Of a stretch of 64,000 nucleotides of DNA, positions 23,601 to 37,419 are shown in pieces. Each line of letters starts with the position of its first letter. The first letter of the stretch is position 1. The stretch comes from Nymphaea colorata (lineage: Eukaryota; Streptophyta; Magnoliopsida; Nymphaeales; Nymphaeaceae): assembly GCF_008831285.2 (NCBI RefSeq), contig NC_045139.1, forward strand, positions 12,932,704-12,996,703. Reading direction: 5' to 3'. Made by a program: the position numbers and the translations under genes. Under the pieces are notes generated by a model. It worked only from the letters and a program-made list of their open reading frames with translations, had not been told where the DNA came from and did not search any database.

Positions 23601-26049
23601 CCATAGCGCTCCTTCAGTCCTTGAAAAATTAAGTCTTTTCATTTAACATGCTTAAAAATTGTTAATTTGACCCCCTTTGGCAATTCTGAAAAATCGTATA
23701 GTGCCCCTCTAAGAAAAAATTAAGCCAGATTTGACTCTGGTTTGATCGTCCACTGGCCTAAGCCATCTTACTTCATAAGACTAACCATACAATTATAGTC
23801 AGAATAATTGTATGAATGATCAAAATTATACATTTCATTAAAAAGGACAAATGTGCGGATAAATTGTTTTATGTTTGTCAAGCGATCATACGATTCCATC
23901 TTATATATGTGGAATTTTGTTCTCCATTTTGGCCAAATCTGGCAGTATAAATACGTTAAGTATCGGTCAAAACCTACCCACCTCTTTATTTCAACTTTTG
24001 ACCATGAAATATTTCTTCTGATCATACAAAGCTTAACACTTTTGCAAAGTAATTTTCTTGATACACATCAGATTCTATCAACCAATAAGGTACTTTACAC
24101 CAAATCAACCCCTATAAATCACATCCTTCATTGAATTTAATATACAAATTAGACAAATAGACTGAAGAAAGGTGTGGCCTATATGAACGCGTAAGAATAT
24201 CAGATACATAAGATTTGAAGAGTAGAAAATAAAGGAAATATAGGCGTCCAAATTTGAAATGTGTCTGAACAGCTCATACTTTTTCCATCTTCTCCACTCA
24301 ATATTTTGTTGGGGTTGAATATTGACATGACGAGTTTGAGATATTCGAAGCAGAAGGTGCCGAAGAAGATTATGCTTGTGATCTTGGAACGACATGACCC
24401 AATATCTTTTGTCCATGACCTAATTGCAGAAGGATGCTCCATTCAGCCTTTCGTAAAAGCGCCAGCATCATGATGCAGCTTCATCTTTAGGCGTTGCAAC
24501 GGGTCACTCCTTTTGGGGTTCCCCTCGGACCCCTCCTTTTTATCAATTCTCGCGTGTCCTTTTTAAAAGGCAAGGATTTTCTGAAAAGCATCAGTCATGA
24601 AAATTATTTGCAGCCAGCCCCGCCTACTCCAAAAGATCTTGCATTTTCTTCTAGAATCGCTATTCCTCACTTTCTTTTGTTTGGTAAACCATGACTGCAG
24701 TGAGTGGGCTGGTTCAGTTGGCCTCTTCATATCTTATACATATTTTGATCATAGAGCAAATTATATGTTATGGCCCCTAAAAAATGTCCATGTGTTATAG
24801 GTAAGAAATGACCAAAACGCTCCTGCATATTATATGGAAGATCCCTTCCTAATCTAAAATTACAAAAATACCCTTCACGGTGAAAAGTTAGGAACATACC
24901 TTCTCATGTTGGCTCATAACGTACAAGGACCTCTCCTTTAAGAAGGGTGTAAGAGTTACTTAAATTGAAACAGTCAACGTAGTTTTCAAGCGCGTTTTCA
25001 AAAATCAACAACGCGGCTCAACATGTGAGCTTGTGCTGGGCAGTTGGCCCCGCGGTCCACTAGAATTTATTTACTTTTATATATTGGTTAAATCTAAACC
25101 ATTTACATATTTATATATAAGGTGCCATTCGAGCATTTACTTATTTACATATGTTGTCTTTTATTCATTTTGCCACCTATACAATGGGTCTAAGATTTGA
25201 TGAACTAGGGCCTCTCAGAAAAAAAAATTTATGGCTCTGCCACTGCAGCATCATCTCAGTATACTATCAATTTTTCACTGACTATAAAAGGTTTTAAATA
25301 TCTAATAACACAAGAAGTGTTTAATGTTTCAGCCTTTGTATTCGCCCCCTTTTTTCATTTTGTGGCTTAATGGTAGATATTTGCGACCATCCAAATAACC
25401 TTATTAGAGGGATCAAAAGGAAAGGAAAGGGAAGGAAAAAAGCGTGAAAAGAGCAACAAAAAGTACACATTTACACTTTGAGCTTCATTTTTTTCATGAT
25501 AAATGACGGTAGAATTTGAAATAACTTGCTTCTTAGTTTCAAACTTGAATGGATATACATCAAACCGTAATTACTTAGCCAGTATGACAAAAAAGCCTAG
25601 AAATTTTTACTTCTCCATCTAGTTTCTATCCCCAATGAGGGAACCACTAACCATATCTTTCTCTCTCTCGCTCCCACTCTCTTTCTCATAAATGCTGAAC
25701 TGTGTCTTCTGAAAGTCCAATGGGACGTCTACCTTCTAGAAGCCACTCAACTAGTCATTTTCTATATGTTGCATCTGAAGTACTTCAAACATTTTGCTTG
25801 CTTACATGAGTAAATTGTACTTGTCCACTATTTCTTTGTAGGTGATTGTGGCATACACGATGTAACTAATGAGAATAACACCACTATTAACTGTCATGGC
25901 CTCCTTGAAATTCCGATGCAGACCTGCGAGAGATGGGTCTCCCTATCCTTTATCACTAAAAACGAGCTATACAAAGATAGGGTGAATGAATGAAACAAGA
26001 GAAAGTTAAAGTCTATGCTGTAATAATAAACTCAATCCAGCTTAGCCAG

Positions 26050-29000
26050 CACCCTGAGGCAATATATAAACTAAAAACGATTATTAAACTCAAACTGAGT
26101 GGCTCAGGCAAACACAACTAGAGGATTTACAGCTCTTTGTATAGGAATCAAAATAATTTTAATGACCTGCATCGGAAGATAAACTGTTGGAAATTTTTGA
26201 GGTAATATTTTGTAGATCTAGAAATCTGCTAAGAACGTGATTCCTGCCTTCTAGGGATCTTAGAATGGTGGTTCTCCATTTTCTCAAATTGGTGTATATG
26301 TAGGTGGGATGAGTGGCCTGACTTATCTTCTTTGCAATATGATTGAGCACTTTGAGTTCAGGAATGATGTAGTCACCACAATTTGAGTAAGCACCTTGTT
26401 CCAATATCAGACCTGCTCCCTCAGTAATGGTGTACCCAACTCTGAAGTCTTTCCCAATCCAAATGCCAATAAGATGAACAACACAATGGGTTGCTGTGAT
26501 TGTGGCCATGGATCAGTAAGATTAATGCCATGATTAATCCAAAGGTGAGCGAACTTCTTTTTCTGCATCCCCCCATTTGCATGCGAGGAAGGCGTCCACA
26601 CAAGCTTTCCATACAGTCCGTTTGAAGGATTTTACAGAGTAGTGGACTCCTTGATGAATAATCTCATTGCTGGACATCTATGTTTTCCAAACTGTAGTGG
26701 GCAGAATCATATCCCAGCATTTGTGCAGCCAGCCTCGCTTAAATGGAATCGTTTTCCATTTCTTAACTTCTTGAATGATGTTAGAACATGGTGTTCTTTG
26801 TTTCTGAAATTTCTGGGCAATAAGGAACCAGGTGTAGCTGTGAGGAAACATCCAAAAAATGAGTGGGACTGTGGGATAAGTCTTCTTGCTTCCCATAGAG
26901 GTAACAATGGTTGGCTAGATGGTATCCCAGTTTTTTCAGCCTATTAAGGCAAGGAAGCTTGTTTTCACAAGCAAAATGGAGATACCATTTGTCCCTAGGG
27001 TGACATGGATTCTTCCATGTCCATTCTCTCCACTTGCAGTGGGGCTGTTTGATCCTGAGTGAATTCTGGATTTCTCATCTGCTCAATTCGGTCACAATTT
27101 TGTTGTTCCAAACAAGTCTGTCAGAGTTATCCTGATCAAGGGTAGGGAAACTATGAAGTTTGTCAAGAATGAGGCTACCTGTTGCTTCACTCCAGTCCCC
27201 TAGTTGAAATGAGTCTCTCATCTCATAAACAGTGATGGTGATGTTTTGGAGAGCTCTAACCAAACTCCCATCAGCAACTTTAGGAATAAGAATACTAGAG
27301 TTCCATCTACCAATCCAAAATTTACTTGTTCTACCATTAGAAATTTTCCATTCCACTTGGTTTTTGACATTCATCCAAAACTTAACCAAGTGTTTTCAAA
27401 GCCAAGATTGATGACTTAGGGCCCTACAAGTCCATATATTGTTGTCCAAGAGGTATGTAGCCCTGAGGCAGTCTGCCCATATACCATCCGTTACCGAATG
27501 TTAATCATCAGGTGGATCATGGAGGCCTTATTGACCACCCTCTCCAACAGGTCTGCAAAGGCTCTTCCATGCAATGTAGTGCACCTTTTTCCTTTCTCCA
27601 GAGGAATTAAGCCATATGACTTTCGACGATTTAATAACAGAAATAGGCAAAGACAATACCGAGACCCAGTACTTTACCACTTGAGTAAAGATAGTTTTGA
27701 TCAGACAGACGCCGCATATGACAACAAGCGACTCTTCTAGCTGGCAAGTTGCTTAGATAATTTTTCAAGAAGGGAACAATGGCTCATAGTAATTTTACCG
27801 TGGAAGAGAAGGATGCCTAAGTAAGTCATAGGGGGAGCAGATTGTTCCCCTCTTAACATATCAATCAGCTTGGCACATTTGTCACCATCTACTTTAAAAA
27901 AATAGATGTTAGATTTCATCTCGTTAACAATAATCTCTGTAGAGGAGGACAGCTCCTGAAAGACATTTCAAAAAGAGGTCTCAGCAGCCTTTGGAGAAGC
28001 ACAAGTGTCATCTTCATAGAGCAAATTGATGGGGCTCTAACTCTGGGATAAGTAAGGGGAGAGGCAATAGCCATTATTTTTTGAAGTCTGCCAACTTTTC
28101 TCTGAAATATCTACATAGAAATGATGAATAAATATAAGGGATCACCTTGCCAAGTACCCCTAGAGACGGCTATAAGCTCACCTAATCATTCTCTGAGCCC
28201 ATCGAGGATGAAATCCCAGATATAGAAGGGCATTATGAAGGAAATGCCAATTGAGTCCATCATAAGCTTTGGACAGATCAACCTTCATGCCAATAGAAGG
28301 ACAACGGAGATGGTTGAGACTATGAATAATTTCATGACCAGCAATAATGTTGTCCTTGATTTTGCTTCCTTACAGAAAAGCTCCCTGCTCCCTAGAGATG
28401 ATTCAAGCTAGGGTAGGCCTCATTCTTTCTTTCAAGATTTTGGTAATAAATTTATAGAGGCAGTTGCTCAAAGCAATTGGCCTGAAGTCCTCTGGTCTCA
28501 AAGCACCTGTTTTTAGACCTGGGCATCGGGCAGGCTAGGCCCGGTTCCTCGAGCCCATGCCCGGCCCCAATTCCTCGAGCCCAGGCCCGGGCCCGATGCC
28601 GAAAACCCGGGCACGGCCCAGTTATAATAAAAAATTTATTTTTAAAATATCAAATATTTTTTGAACATAAAATATATTTTTAATAATAAAATATATATTA
28701 TTAATAATAAAAAATGTTATTTACAAGTTATCGGGCAGAATCGAGCCCCCGTCGGGCCCACCCGGGCCAGTTTTTTTGGGCCCGGACCCAGGCCGGGTAC
28801 CTGGTACCTGCTGACAGCTCGGCCCGACGCCTAGGTCTACCAGTTTTTCTTGGGAATCAAAGCAATAAGAGAGTGGTTAGGCTTTTTGGCAATTTTACTT
28901 ACTTGACATAAACTTTTGTCACTAGTAATCTTCTTCCATAGCAAGAAGTCTATCCAACTCTCTTATACAGTTCCTCTTAATCATAAGCACATCAAGGTTA

Positions 29001-31186
29001 CTTGCTTCCACATCCCGTTGAACGAGATGCAACACATTTTTTGCTTTTTTACTAGTTTTGAGGCGTTCTTCATTAACCTTGTGCTAATTCTTAAACTTTG
29101 ATCTGACTCCTTCAAGCTTGCAAGAAAGTGCAATCATAGGGCACTTTTTAACTTGCAAGGACCACATTGTGAATATCTTCAACATACATTTCCTACACGA
29201 GCCAACAAATATAGAACCGAAAAAACATATTTACTAGGGCAACTACCTGAAATGCGCTTAGAGGAGAAAAAGAACACAAGAGGAAAGGCATGATAGAAGG
29301 GTGAGATCAACTGATTGATAAGAGTTTTCCATCTACAACTTGTTTATAAAGCTTCTACCAGTTTGCACGTTACATTATCAGTTCCCATGTGATAATTGGA
29401 CCACGTTTACAAAGCATTGGAGTTGAAAATTTCAAGAAATTCACTATAGTTATCAAATTTCACAAAAGCAAGGCATGCAATAACAGTAAGCGCTCGACTG
29501 ACTTCTTTTTGCAACCACAAATCGAGTTAAAATCCCTCATAAAAACACAAAGACTATTTATCTTTTAAGGTCTGACACAAAGGTAGAAAGAGATGTTTCG
29601 GAAAATGAAAATTGGTATCCAAATATACTCCAATAATGTCGAAAAGAAATTAATCTAATAATGTCAAAACAAAAATTACCACCCAAGGGAGAGATAACTT
29701 ATAGTCAGCCCAGTATTTATGGGTTCAAATCATGTTCAACAAAATGGTAGAATCACTCCACAAGACAATCACACAGGCCCAAATACCTTTTGCCTTCAAA
29801 TTGTACAAAATGAGTATCCCAAAAAATTTAACTTGGAAAGACTTTTCATATAAAGCCTTCAATTAACAAAGTCCATTACATCTGGTTTGATGTCCCTAGA
29901 CTTGGAAATGAACTCCCTTTGAGAATCTTTGTCTGCCAAACCTTAAACGTTCCAACTGATACACTTCATTGATGCTTCAGGATGGCAAGAGAATCTTATG
30001 CCTTATATATGAGAGTCTCTTCCTTTCCTTCATTCTCATTGTCATTAGTCATTATCTCTACAGCCTGAAAAAAAATTAGATACTTCAAGAGCCACCACTT
30101 TTGAAATCATCCACACCATTTTTTATCCCACCATCTCACTTCAACAGTGGATTAGGCTCCCATTTATCTTTAGAAGGAGAATGATTGGAGTCCACCTCAT
30201 TGAGCATAGAACTCACCTCCTTGCTCACATTATTCTTGAAATTCATTAGCTCTTGGCACTTAAAGGAGTGTTTTTCTCCTCTACTTGGTGGAGACGACTT
30301 CTTCCCTTTCTGTTGCTCTTTACAGACCTCAACCTCCATATAGCGGACTTAATTCCTTCAGTCCTTGCTTAAGGACATATACCACCATGCAGTTGGGGGA
30401 CCTCCTCAGTAGCATGACCAGAAAAATTGATAGCAGCGACCAACATACCTCCAACATCCAAACGCAACCCTTGGACACATATTTCCATCTCTGCACTGCC
30501 TTTAGAATCTACATGAACAAATGAGGTGACATGCCCTTTTACCAAATGGTCTTGTGCTCAGCTTTATGACCAAGGCCTCTGCTTGGACTCGTTATCAACA
30601 ACGGCAGTTTCTGCATTTTCGCCTCCAACATTAATACTTTAAATTTGGTGATGGAACATCTAATACTTTAAATTTGTGGTAGTCCATCCATCCTAATTTT
30701 GTTCAAGTTGGCTTTTGTTTCCCTCCTATTGGTGATTTTAGCATAAGACTATTCATTAGAAACCTCTTTCTCTAGCTTCCCCTCTTTCCTTAGCTTCATA
30801 TTGTATGTGGTGAAGTGCTCATTGAACCACATGCGTAATAGAAACTCACCCTAGGCTCATACCCTATGACTTGAGATTAGAACCCAACCCTCTTAACCTA
30901 ACAAATTGCACCTCTACAGTTGGGGCGAATCTGGGTGGAACCTCCAACTAGATTTGAGCGAAGACCAATCTATTCATAAGAGCAATATACTAATCTATGC
31001 AACTAAACAAACCCCAATGATGCCTACAAAATCAAAGAAAATATATTGATTCCATGCCTTCGATGGGAAGTCTCGAAGTGGGATCTAAAGCCTCATTCTT
31101 GCCTCTACTTCCACCTTTAGCTCCCATTCCGACAACCAATGGTTTCCAACAAATATTCTGCTGCCAAGCCTCTAGGCACTTTGATG
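26050..31186 (-). pseudogene. L1-type LINE, 3' portion: ORF1 end, EN, RT, zf-RVT
   Basis: Read on the minus strand. The end of ORF1 (charged, K/S-rich) lies near 30,136-31,180. ORF2 then opens with the endonuclease start MKCISWNV near 29,965. The RT domain shows IPKK just left of 28,860 and TGALRPEDFRPIALSNCLYK near 28,440-28,505. KVDLSKAYDGLNW near 28,270-28,290 and the catalytic LLYEDDT near 28,015 follow, then YLGILLFHGKIT near 27,800. The C-terminal zf-RVT reads NKLPCLNRLKKLGYHLANHC near 26,900-26,960, followed by a tail to about 26,159. The YxDD pair survives, but many stops and frameshifts break the ORF, and the zf CxxC is CYLY. The 5' part of the same element lies beyond the hAT at 53,226-53,896 and 54,763-54,890. 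Poly-A and outer TSD were not found. Confidence 0.85.
28514..28839. mobile_element. Non-autonomous hAT element in LINE RT (326 bp)
   Basis: The TIRs are tagacctgggcatcgggc on the left and gcccgacgcctaggtcta on the right (16 of 18 paired). They are bounded by 8-bp TSDs cctgtttt (28,506-28,513) and ccagtttt (28,840-28,847), one mismatch. The GC-rich ends surround an AT-rich core with no coding capacity. Removing it rejoins the LINE reading IPKK to TGALRPEDF. It is of the same family as 53,897-54,762. Confidence 0.85.
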
Positions 31187-33375
31187 TAGGGGTGAACAAT
31201 GAGTCGCTAGGTCGACTTGTTAAAGCTCGGCTTGTGAACAAGTTCGAGCCGCGTTATTTGTTGAATGAGTCAAGCTCGAGTTCATGAGTCGACTCATTCA
31301 AATAATCGAGCTAAGTTCAAGTTCACTGAACTCAAACTGTTAAAGCTTGACTCAGCTCTAAAACATGTAGCGATTTTTACCAACTCGTTTTTTTAATTTT
31401 TCTCTATAGCTGTTTCCCAAACCCTTTGTCTCAGGCGGGAAACTTTAGTTTTTCACTTTTCAGTTTCCTTTTGCTCTCTCTCTTGTTTCAAAAGTTTTTG
31501 CCCCAAAATGAAACCCTAACTCCTGAGTTTCGTTACTCTGCAACCGGCAGCTCCGCTTCAGCCTTCAAGGTTTCAGGAGGCGAGGCGATATCTGCATGCA
31601 GCAAAGAGACCAAGCTTCCTACCTACATGTAGATCTCTCTCTCTCTCTCTCGTCCCTCTTGTTTCTCTTTGTTTTTGCATTTTTTTCTAACATATGTCCG
31701 TGGAGGTGTTAGGTGGGGTGGCTCGAGTGGCTGCAGAGGAGTCTTACCATTGCATACGTAAAGGTATTCTACCTACAGGTTTTTTTTTTGTTCATACAAT
31801 TGTTGTTTTCTTCCTCTTGTGGAGAATGTTTTCATGGAATGTTCTTTTAATTTTGATTTGTTCCCTTTGCGGCACCTTTTGAATTTTATGTTTCTTTTAG
31901 AGTTTAGACAGGAGATACCATACTATCACTGAATGATTTTTTTTCCTTTGATTTTTTTGTTGGGAATCGATGTATCATATTTGAGAAACTTAAAACTTAA
32001 GGTTAACCATTTAGGTACTCCTGCATTTTAGTGTGTCTAGGTGCATTGTGGTTCACGAATTTGGTGATGGTCATCATGAAATTAAGACTATGATTTGCTT
32101 TCCTTTAGCAGTAATGCATGATTTGTATTTTGTTCTAGCAGTTACTATTGGTCTGAGAGCTTGGGAGTCCTTTTAGGTTTGGTGTTTAAAGGCATGATTG
32201 TGCCTAAATTACGAGGAGAGGAGTTTGCCCAATTAGTTTGTCCATAAGTTCTGATTGATCCATAAAAAGTCTGATGCAAAGGAATGGGAGAACTTTTCGT
32301 ACTTAATATAGTTCATATGTTATTTTTGGGCCGTTTGGATTGTGAATCCATTTGATAGTCTTTTTAGTGATTAACAAGCTCACTACAGCGGAATTTCTTT
32401 CTTGACATGGTTCAGGTGGCCATTTGAGTGCTTCATGAGTTTGCTTTTCTCGGTTGGTCTTTGCTTCACTGCCAGTTCTTTTAACTAATACAAGTTGCTT
32501 AAGAATCTATTGTATCAAAGGGATGAAGACAGAAAAGGGATTTGAGATTGATGTTGATTTTGAATTTGATTTTCTTGATGTTGCTATTGTTCCTACGAGT
32601 CTATGTCATGTGCATTTCAAGAATGATATGCTTGTCATCTTTGTCCATTTAAAAACCGTGGTTGGATTTAGGTGGTCTTTTAGATCATTGGTTTGAACTT
32701 AGATATCATTAGTTCACTAATGAGAAAGGATTATGTACTCATTTGATTATATCTTCATGCAAATATCAAAGTATTGAGTTCAGAGTTCCTGAAGAGTTCA
32801 CTCCAGCAGCTTGTCTACTACTCTAATCTTCAACTTGTTCCAGCAAGTGTCAATCTTCAACTGAACGTGACTTCAATCTACCTTCACCTACAGCAAGCAT
32901 AGTTCCAAACAGCTGCTCCTCAATCAATTACCTTCAAAGCACAACTCCTAAGCTGTGCCCAATTCTTGCAGACGCATCTTCCTTCAGCCACTACTCCACC
33001 GACATCTCCACCTTTGCCACATTTTTTTCTAGGTTAGTAGGTTTACTAGCCAGCTTTTAAATTTAATTTTCTGTTATATTCTTGAACTGACACACAAAAC
33101 CCTACTACCTTCATAAATAAGAGATAAGTGCATGACCATCACACCTACATGACTATCACTCCATAACATTTTATAAGTGTAAATATTTGTTCTCTAATTT
33201 TATTCCAATCATTTGTGATCTTCTGGATGTATACTTATTATTTATGTGATTCTTGCTTTCAGATTCTGTAAAAATCTTTAACACAAATTTCATCTTCAAA
33301 TAGGAGAATAGATTGAGCAAAAGGAAAAGTTACTTGTTTGAATAATAACAAATTTAGAAAGAAATATCATTGAGA

Positions 33376-33837
33376 ATGACAAGCAAGTTGTCCAACATAC
33401 ATTCCTCTAATGAAACTCTTATGGATTCTCAAGACACTGAAAATAAAAGAGTTTCAATGGATGCTCGTGAAGCACTTGTAAGTTGTGCAAAAAGATCAAG
33501 AGCAAAAACTTCGACAGTATAGAATGATTTTAACGATGTAATTATAAATGGTATGAAAAAAAGAAAATGTAAGTACTGCAGCACACTATTTATGACAGGT
33601 CTGCATCATCAATGAGAAGGCACAAATATTTGACACATTTTTCTAACAAAAATCAAGTGGTTCTAAATCAAGAGAGATTTCAAATGTCATAAAAAATCTT
33701 ATAGAAATGGGTTCCAACATCGATGCTCAATCAATAAGAGAGATAATTGCAAAATTATGGCAACCAGGGAGAACACTTTCTCTATAGTGGATCATTGTTG
33801 GTTTAGGTTCCTTTTTAGGCTTGGTTTTCCCAAGTAG
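33376..33837 (+). pseudogene. hAT transposase, N-terminal part with BED zinc finger
   Basis: An ATG at 33,376 opens a short linker, then a BED-type zinc finger: KCKYCSTLF near 33,567 and, after a frameshift, SMRRHKYLTHF near 33,610. An in-frame TAG near 33,521 stands where BED fingers have W (V-W-x-x-F). The following segment to 33,837 (AQSIREIIAKLWQPG and onward) leads into the catalytic core and is cut by the Ogre 5' LTR. Stops and a frameshift show it is not functional. Confidence 0.75.
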
Positions 33838-34079
33838 GTGCCTGTAATCACTCCAAATTTTTTTAAAGGACTATGATGTTTTATACAAGTGCGAAATTCA
33901 AATTTAGGCACAAGATTTCCAAAATACAACTTTCAGATCCAAATTAAATCCAAAATACTACTTTCAGATCCAAATTAAATCCAAAATACTACTCTTAGAT
34001 CTAAATTAAATCCAAAATACTACTTTTAGATCCAAAACCCAAGTTCAGATCCAAATCAATAACTTAAGACTAATTAGCC

Positions 34080-34490
34080 CTTCCTTTTGACCAAAAACCT
34101 CTTTTTAGATGGTGATTTTAGTCTTTTTGGGTAAACAAGACCAATTTACCCCTCCTTTTGACAAAAAAACATTCTTTTAGAGGGTGATTTTAGTCTTTTT
34201 GGGCAAACAAGACCGATTTGCCCCTACTTTTGATCAAAAACCTCCTTTTAGAGGGTGATTTTAGTTTTTTTTTAAACAAGACCGATTTGCCCCTCCTTTT
34301 GACAAAAAAAACCTTTTTTTAGAGGGTAATTTTAGTCTTTTTGGCAAACAAGACCCATTTGCCCCTCCTTTTGACCAAAAAATATCCATTTAGAGGGTAA
34401 TTTAAGTCTTTTTGGGTAGACAAGACCAATTTGCCCCTCCTTTTGACCAAAAAAATCTCCTTTTGGAGGGTGATTTTAGTCTTTTTAGGT
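34080..34490 (+). repeat. About 71-bp tandem units in U3 of the 5' LTR
   Basis: Six degenerate copies of the block containing cttttgaccaaaaa, agagggtgattttagtcttt and caagacc(a/g)atttgcccct, each about 70-74 bp. The array lies directly upstream of the TATA box, so it may be a promoter enhancer array. The same array is in the 3' LTR at about 46,827-47,200. Confidence 0.9.
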
Positions 34491-34529
34491 CAAAAAATTC
34501 AAATTTTGGGTTTTGGCTCCAAAATCCTC

Positions 34530-34537
34530 TATAAATA
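34530..34537 (+). promoter_or_regulatory. TATA box of the 5' LTR
   Basis: TATAAATA is followed by a C-rich and then pyrimidine-rich leader; it marks the U3/R boundary. The counterpart in the 3' LTR is at 47,257-47,264. Confidence 0.75.
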
Positions 34538-34822
34538 CCCCCCATATCCTCCCTCTTGGGCAAGGTTGGTCCTTGGAAGAAACTCTAGTGTATTCTCACT
34601 TGAAGACTTAGAGTTTCTCTTGAGCTATCTCTCTCTCCCTCTTCCTCTCTCCATTTCCCTCTCCAACTTGGAGCAAGTTACAACCCTCTTGGAGGCATCA
34701 TCTTGGAGCTTCATTCAAAGGGAATTTTCAAGTAAAGGTGTTTATCTTCCTTAGGTCATCTCTCATTAGAGGTATGTAATCATCATCCCTCTCATTTCTT
34801 TTTTTTTCTTATCTTCACCTCC

Positions 34823-35760
34823 TCATGGTCAAAGGAAATTGCACTCAACCTCTTTTTAGAGACAAGAGGCTATGCTCAAGTGCACCGGGAGCATGAGAAG
34901 ATGAGATGATATTTTATTTTATGATTAAATCATGCTTCTTTCAAGTATTCTTATTGTTGTTATTTTTCATTAACATGTTCTTATTATTATGCTATTCATT
35001 TTTCTTGAACATAGTCTTGTTGATTGTTTTTATTTTCTCTTCTCATCTTCATCTCCCCATGGCCAAAGGAGATAGCACTCAACCTCTTTTTAGAGACAAG
35101 AGGCTATGCTCAAGTGCACCGGGAGCATGAGAAGATGAGATGATATTTTATTTTATGATTAAATCATGCTCTTTTCAAGTATTCTTGTTGTTGTTGTTCT
35201 TTCCCTTCATGAATATATTCTCGTTGTTATTATTATTTTCTTTCTTCAATATAGGCTTGTTCTTGTTATTTTCTTTTCTCATCTTCATCTTCACATGGCC
35301 AAAGGAGATAGCACTCAATCTCTTTTTAGAGACAAGAGGCTATGCTCAAGTGCATTGGGAGCATGAAAAGATGAGACGATCTTTCATTTCATGATTGAAT
35401 CATGCTCTCCTTTATTAAATATAGTATTGTTTTTCTTTCTACATTTTCTTCTCATCTTCATCTCCCCATGACTAAAGAAGGTAGCACTCAATCTCTTTTT
35501 AGAGACAAGAGGCTATACTCAAGTGCACCAGGAGCATGAAAAGATGAGTTGATCTTTCATTTTAATCATGTTCTTTCTTTTCATGAATACATTCTTGTTA
35601 TTCTTTTACTTCATCTTATTTTCCTCTATTTCTTATTTCCCCATGGCCAAAAGAGATAGCTCTCAATCTCTATTTTAGAGTCAAGAGGCTATACTCAAGT
35701 GCACCGGAAACATGAGAATATGAGGTGACATATCATTTCATAGTTACATCATGTCGTCCC
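34823..35760 (+). repeat. 175-240-bp tandem units in the 5' LTR
   Basis: Five degenerate units share the words atggccaaaggagatagc, ctctttttagagacaagagg, ctcaagtgcaccgggagcatgag and gatgag. The tctttttaga word falls at 34,851, 35,085, 35,321, 35,493 and near 35,668. The spacing changes from about 235 to about 175 bp along the array. The same array is in the 3' LTR (about 47,548-48,480). Confidence 0.9.
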
Positions 35761-37419
35761 TTCTAATTGAACCTTGCACTTTCTATCATCCTCTTTCTCT
35801 CTTTCTCTCTTTCCTTCCTTGAATGTTGTCTATATATTATCCATGCATAGTTGCTTGGCTTGCTACTTATATGTGAATGTATGGTGAGAATGAGAGTGTG
35901 GTTTGGGGACTCTTTATTTTCATATTAATTTTTGAGTTTGGGACTTGTCCAACCCGGGATAAACCCTCACGAAAATGTACATTTTAATATGCATTTCCAT
36001 GTCATTTTGTGCTAGTTTCCTTCTTAATAATCATATTAGGAACCCTAACGAGTGCCTCATTATGTTGCTTGTTTTCTTCCATACCCAACGGTGGGAGAAA
36101 TATATCCCTTACAACAAACTAAATAATAATACTCTATGTTTATATAAATCATATTTTTCAAAACATTTTCAAAAAGAACCTTCTAACATGGCCTTAGGGA
36201 CTTAGCTTAAACTCTTGCATGTGTCCAAGCTCCCCTCTGGCCCACATTAAACTTCAAGTTGGTAATTTTAAGTTGTTCCTTGATTTCTAATCTTGTGAAG
36301 GTATGGATGTATATACATATTATATACATCAATGCCAACATGATGACCCCCCATCTTTCTCTCTCTATGCTTTCACTTTCCATTTTATAAATTTTCATAT
36401 GTGCATGAGTACGTATGTACATGTGCTCCATTTCCTATTTTTCAAATATTTATTCCTCTTTTCAAGACAAATATCTTCTCTTATAAAATTTTCCATACCC
36501 ATATATACGTATGATATTTTTCTTTTCCTTTAAAATATCTCTTTTTTTTCAAATCAATACATCTTTTTCTCTTGAGCTTTCATATATGTGTATATGTTAT
36601 GGTATGTACACATGTACGCATGTCTTTCTCTATATCTCTCTTTCTTTTCATAAGAGTGCTTTTATCTCTTGTATTCTTCTTAACATTCTCCTCTCATGAA
36701 CTTTCTATTTACCAACTTCATTAATACCACAAACCAAGTAATGACTCAATGTTGGAATCATGCTTGACGGTCTACAATCCCAATCCATTTTCAAAAACTT
36801 TTCCTTCATATATATGATATTTATAAAAACAAAAGTCTTAGATGTATGTTGTGGTAGGAATGACTTTAGATGAATGTTGTGGTAGGAATGTTTTACATTC
36901 TTTCAATCATATAGGGTAAATGCATCCATGCATTCTCACCCACTTTATTTCACTTATGATCACAAGCACCTCTCCAAAAGAACTTAAGCAAGAAGGGATG
37001 GAGCTCTAGCTAGGTGGTAATCGAATTAGAGCAAAATCTCAAACCTACTTAAAGTCTTAAGAGAACACTAAAGTAATTTCAAAATGATTTCACAAGCTTC
37101 TCAAATGATATTTACTAGTTCCACTTTTTCCTCAAAACATTTCACATTTTCAAGCAACTCTTCAAGAACCTTTTCAAAAGTTTGAAACTTCAAAATTTCA
37201 ATATTTTCTACACCACATATAGGATCAAAAAGATGTTTAAGTTAAAACGAAATGCATCAATGATAAACATAGCCTTTGGGTTGATTACCCCCGGTAAAGG
37301 CACCGGGAACGGTCGATCCTCGTACCGACGGGCGAGTCCCTTTCTTTTCTCTTTCAAAACAAAAACCTCATTTTTCTGGAGCACTTCAAAACCAACCAAT
37401 ATTTTAGGATGCAAACAGA

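Larger units (their letters stand above)
22671..26049. other. Intergenic DNA with TE relics
   Basis: Mostly unrecognised. A short CG-rich word lies near 23,102-23,115, and 23,245-23,600 is a hAT-like relic (separate entry). A word tggctctgccactg near 25,230-25,245 resembles the end of the CAGGGGCGGAGCCA family. Frames around 24,105-24,473 on both strands are unrecognised. Confidence 0.4.
33843..37417 (+). repeat. 5' LTR of the Ogre/Tat element (3,575 bp)
   Basis: It is co-linear with 46,591-50,112 and differs only by scattered substitutions and small indels. It contains, in order, a 30-bp tandem block (atccaaattaaatccaaaatactac, about 33,920-34,040), six degenerate units of about 71 bp, the TATA box at 34,530, a pyrimidine-rich R/U5 leader, and five long degenerate units headed by the atggccaaaggagatagcactcaa word. 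Frames inside the LTR are repeat artefacts, not genes. Confidence 0.95.

Noticed and set aside
24464-25258. cagcatca words at both sides suggesting an 8-bp TSD for a GGAGCC-family element
   Set aside because: No TIR at the left position; the match is most likely chance.
34431-35394. Several 66-107-codon frames inside the LTRs, repeated in the 3' LTR
   Set aside because: They arise from the tandem arrays of the LTR and have no protein similarity pattern; the same frames recur only because the LTRs are copies.
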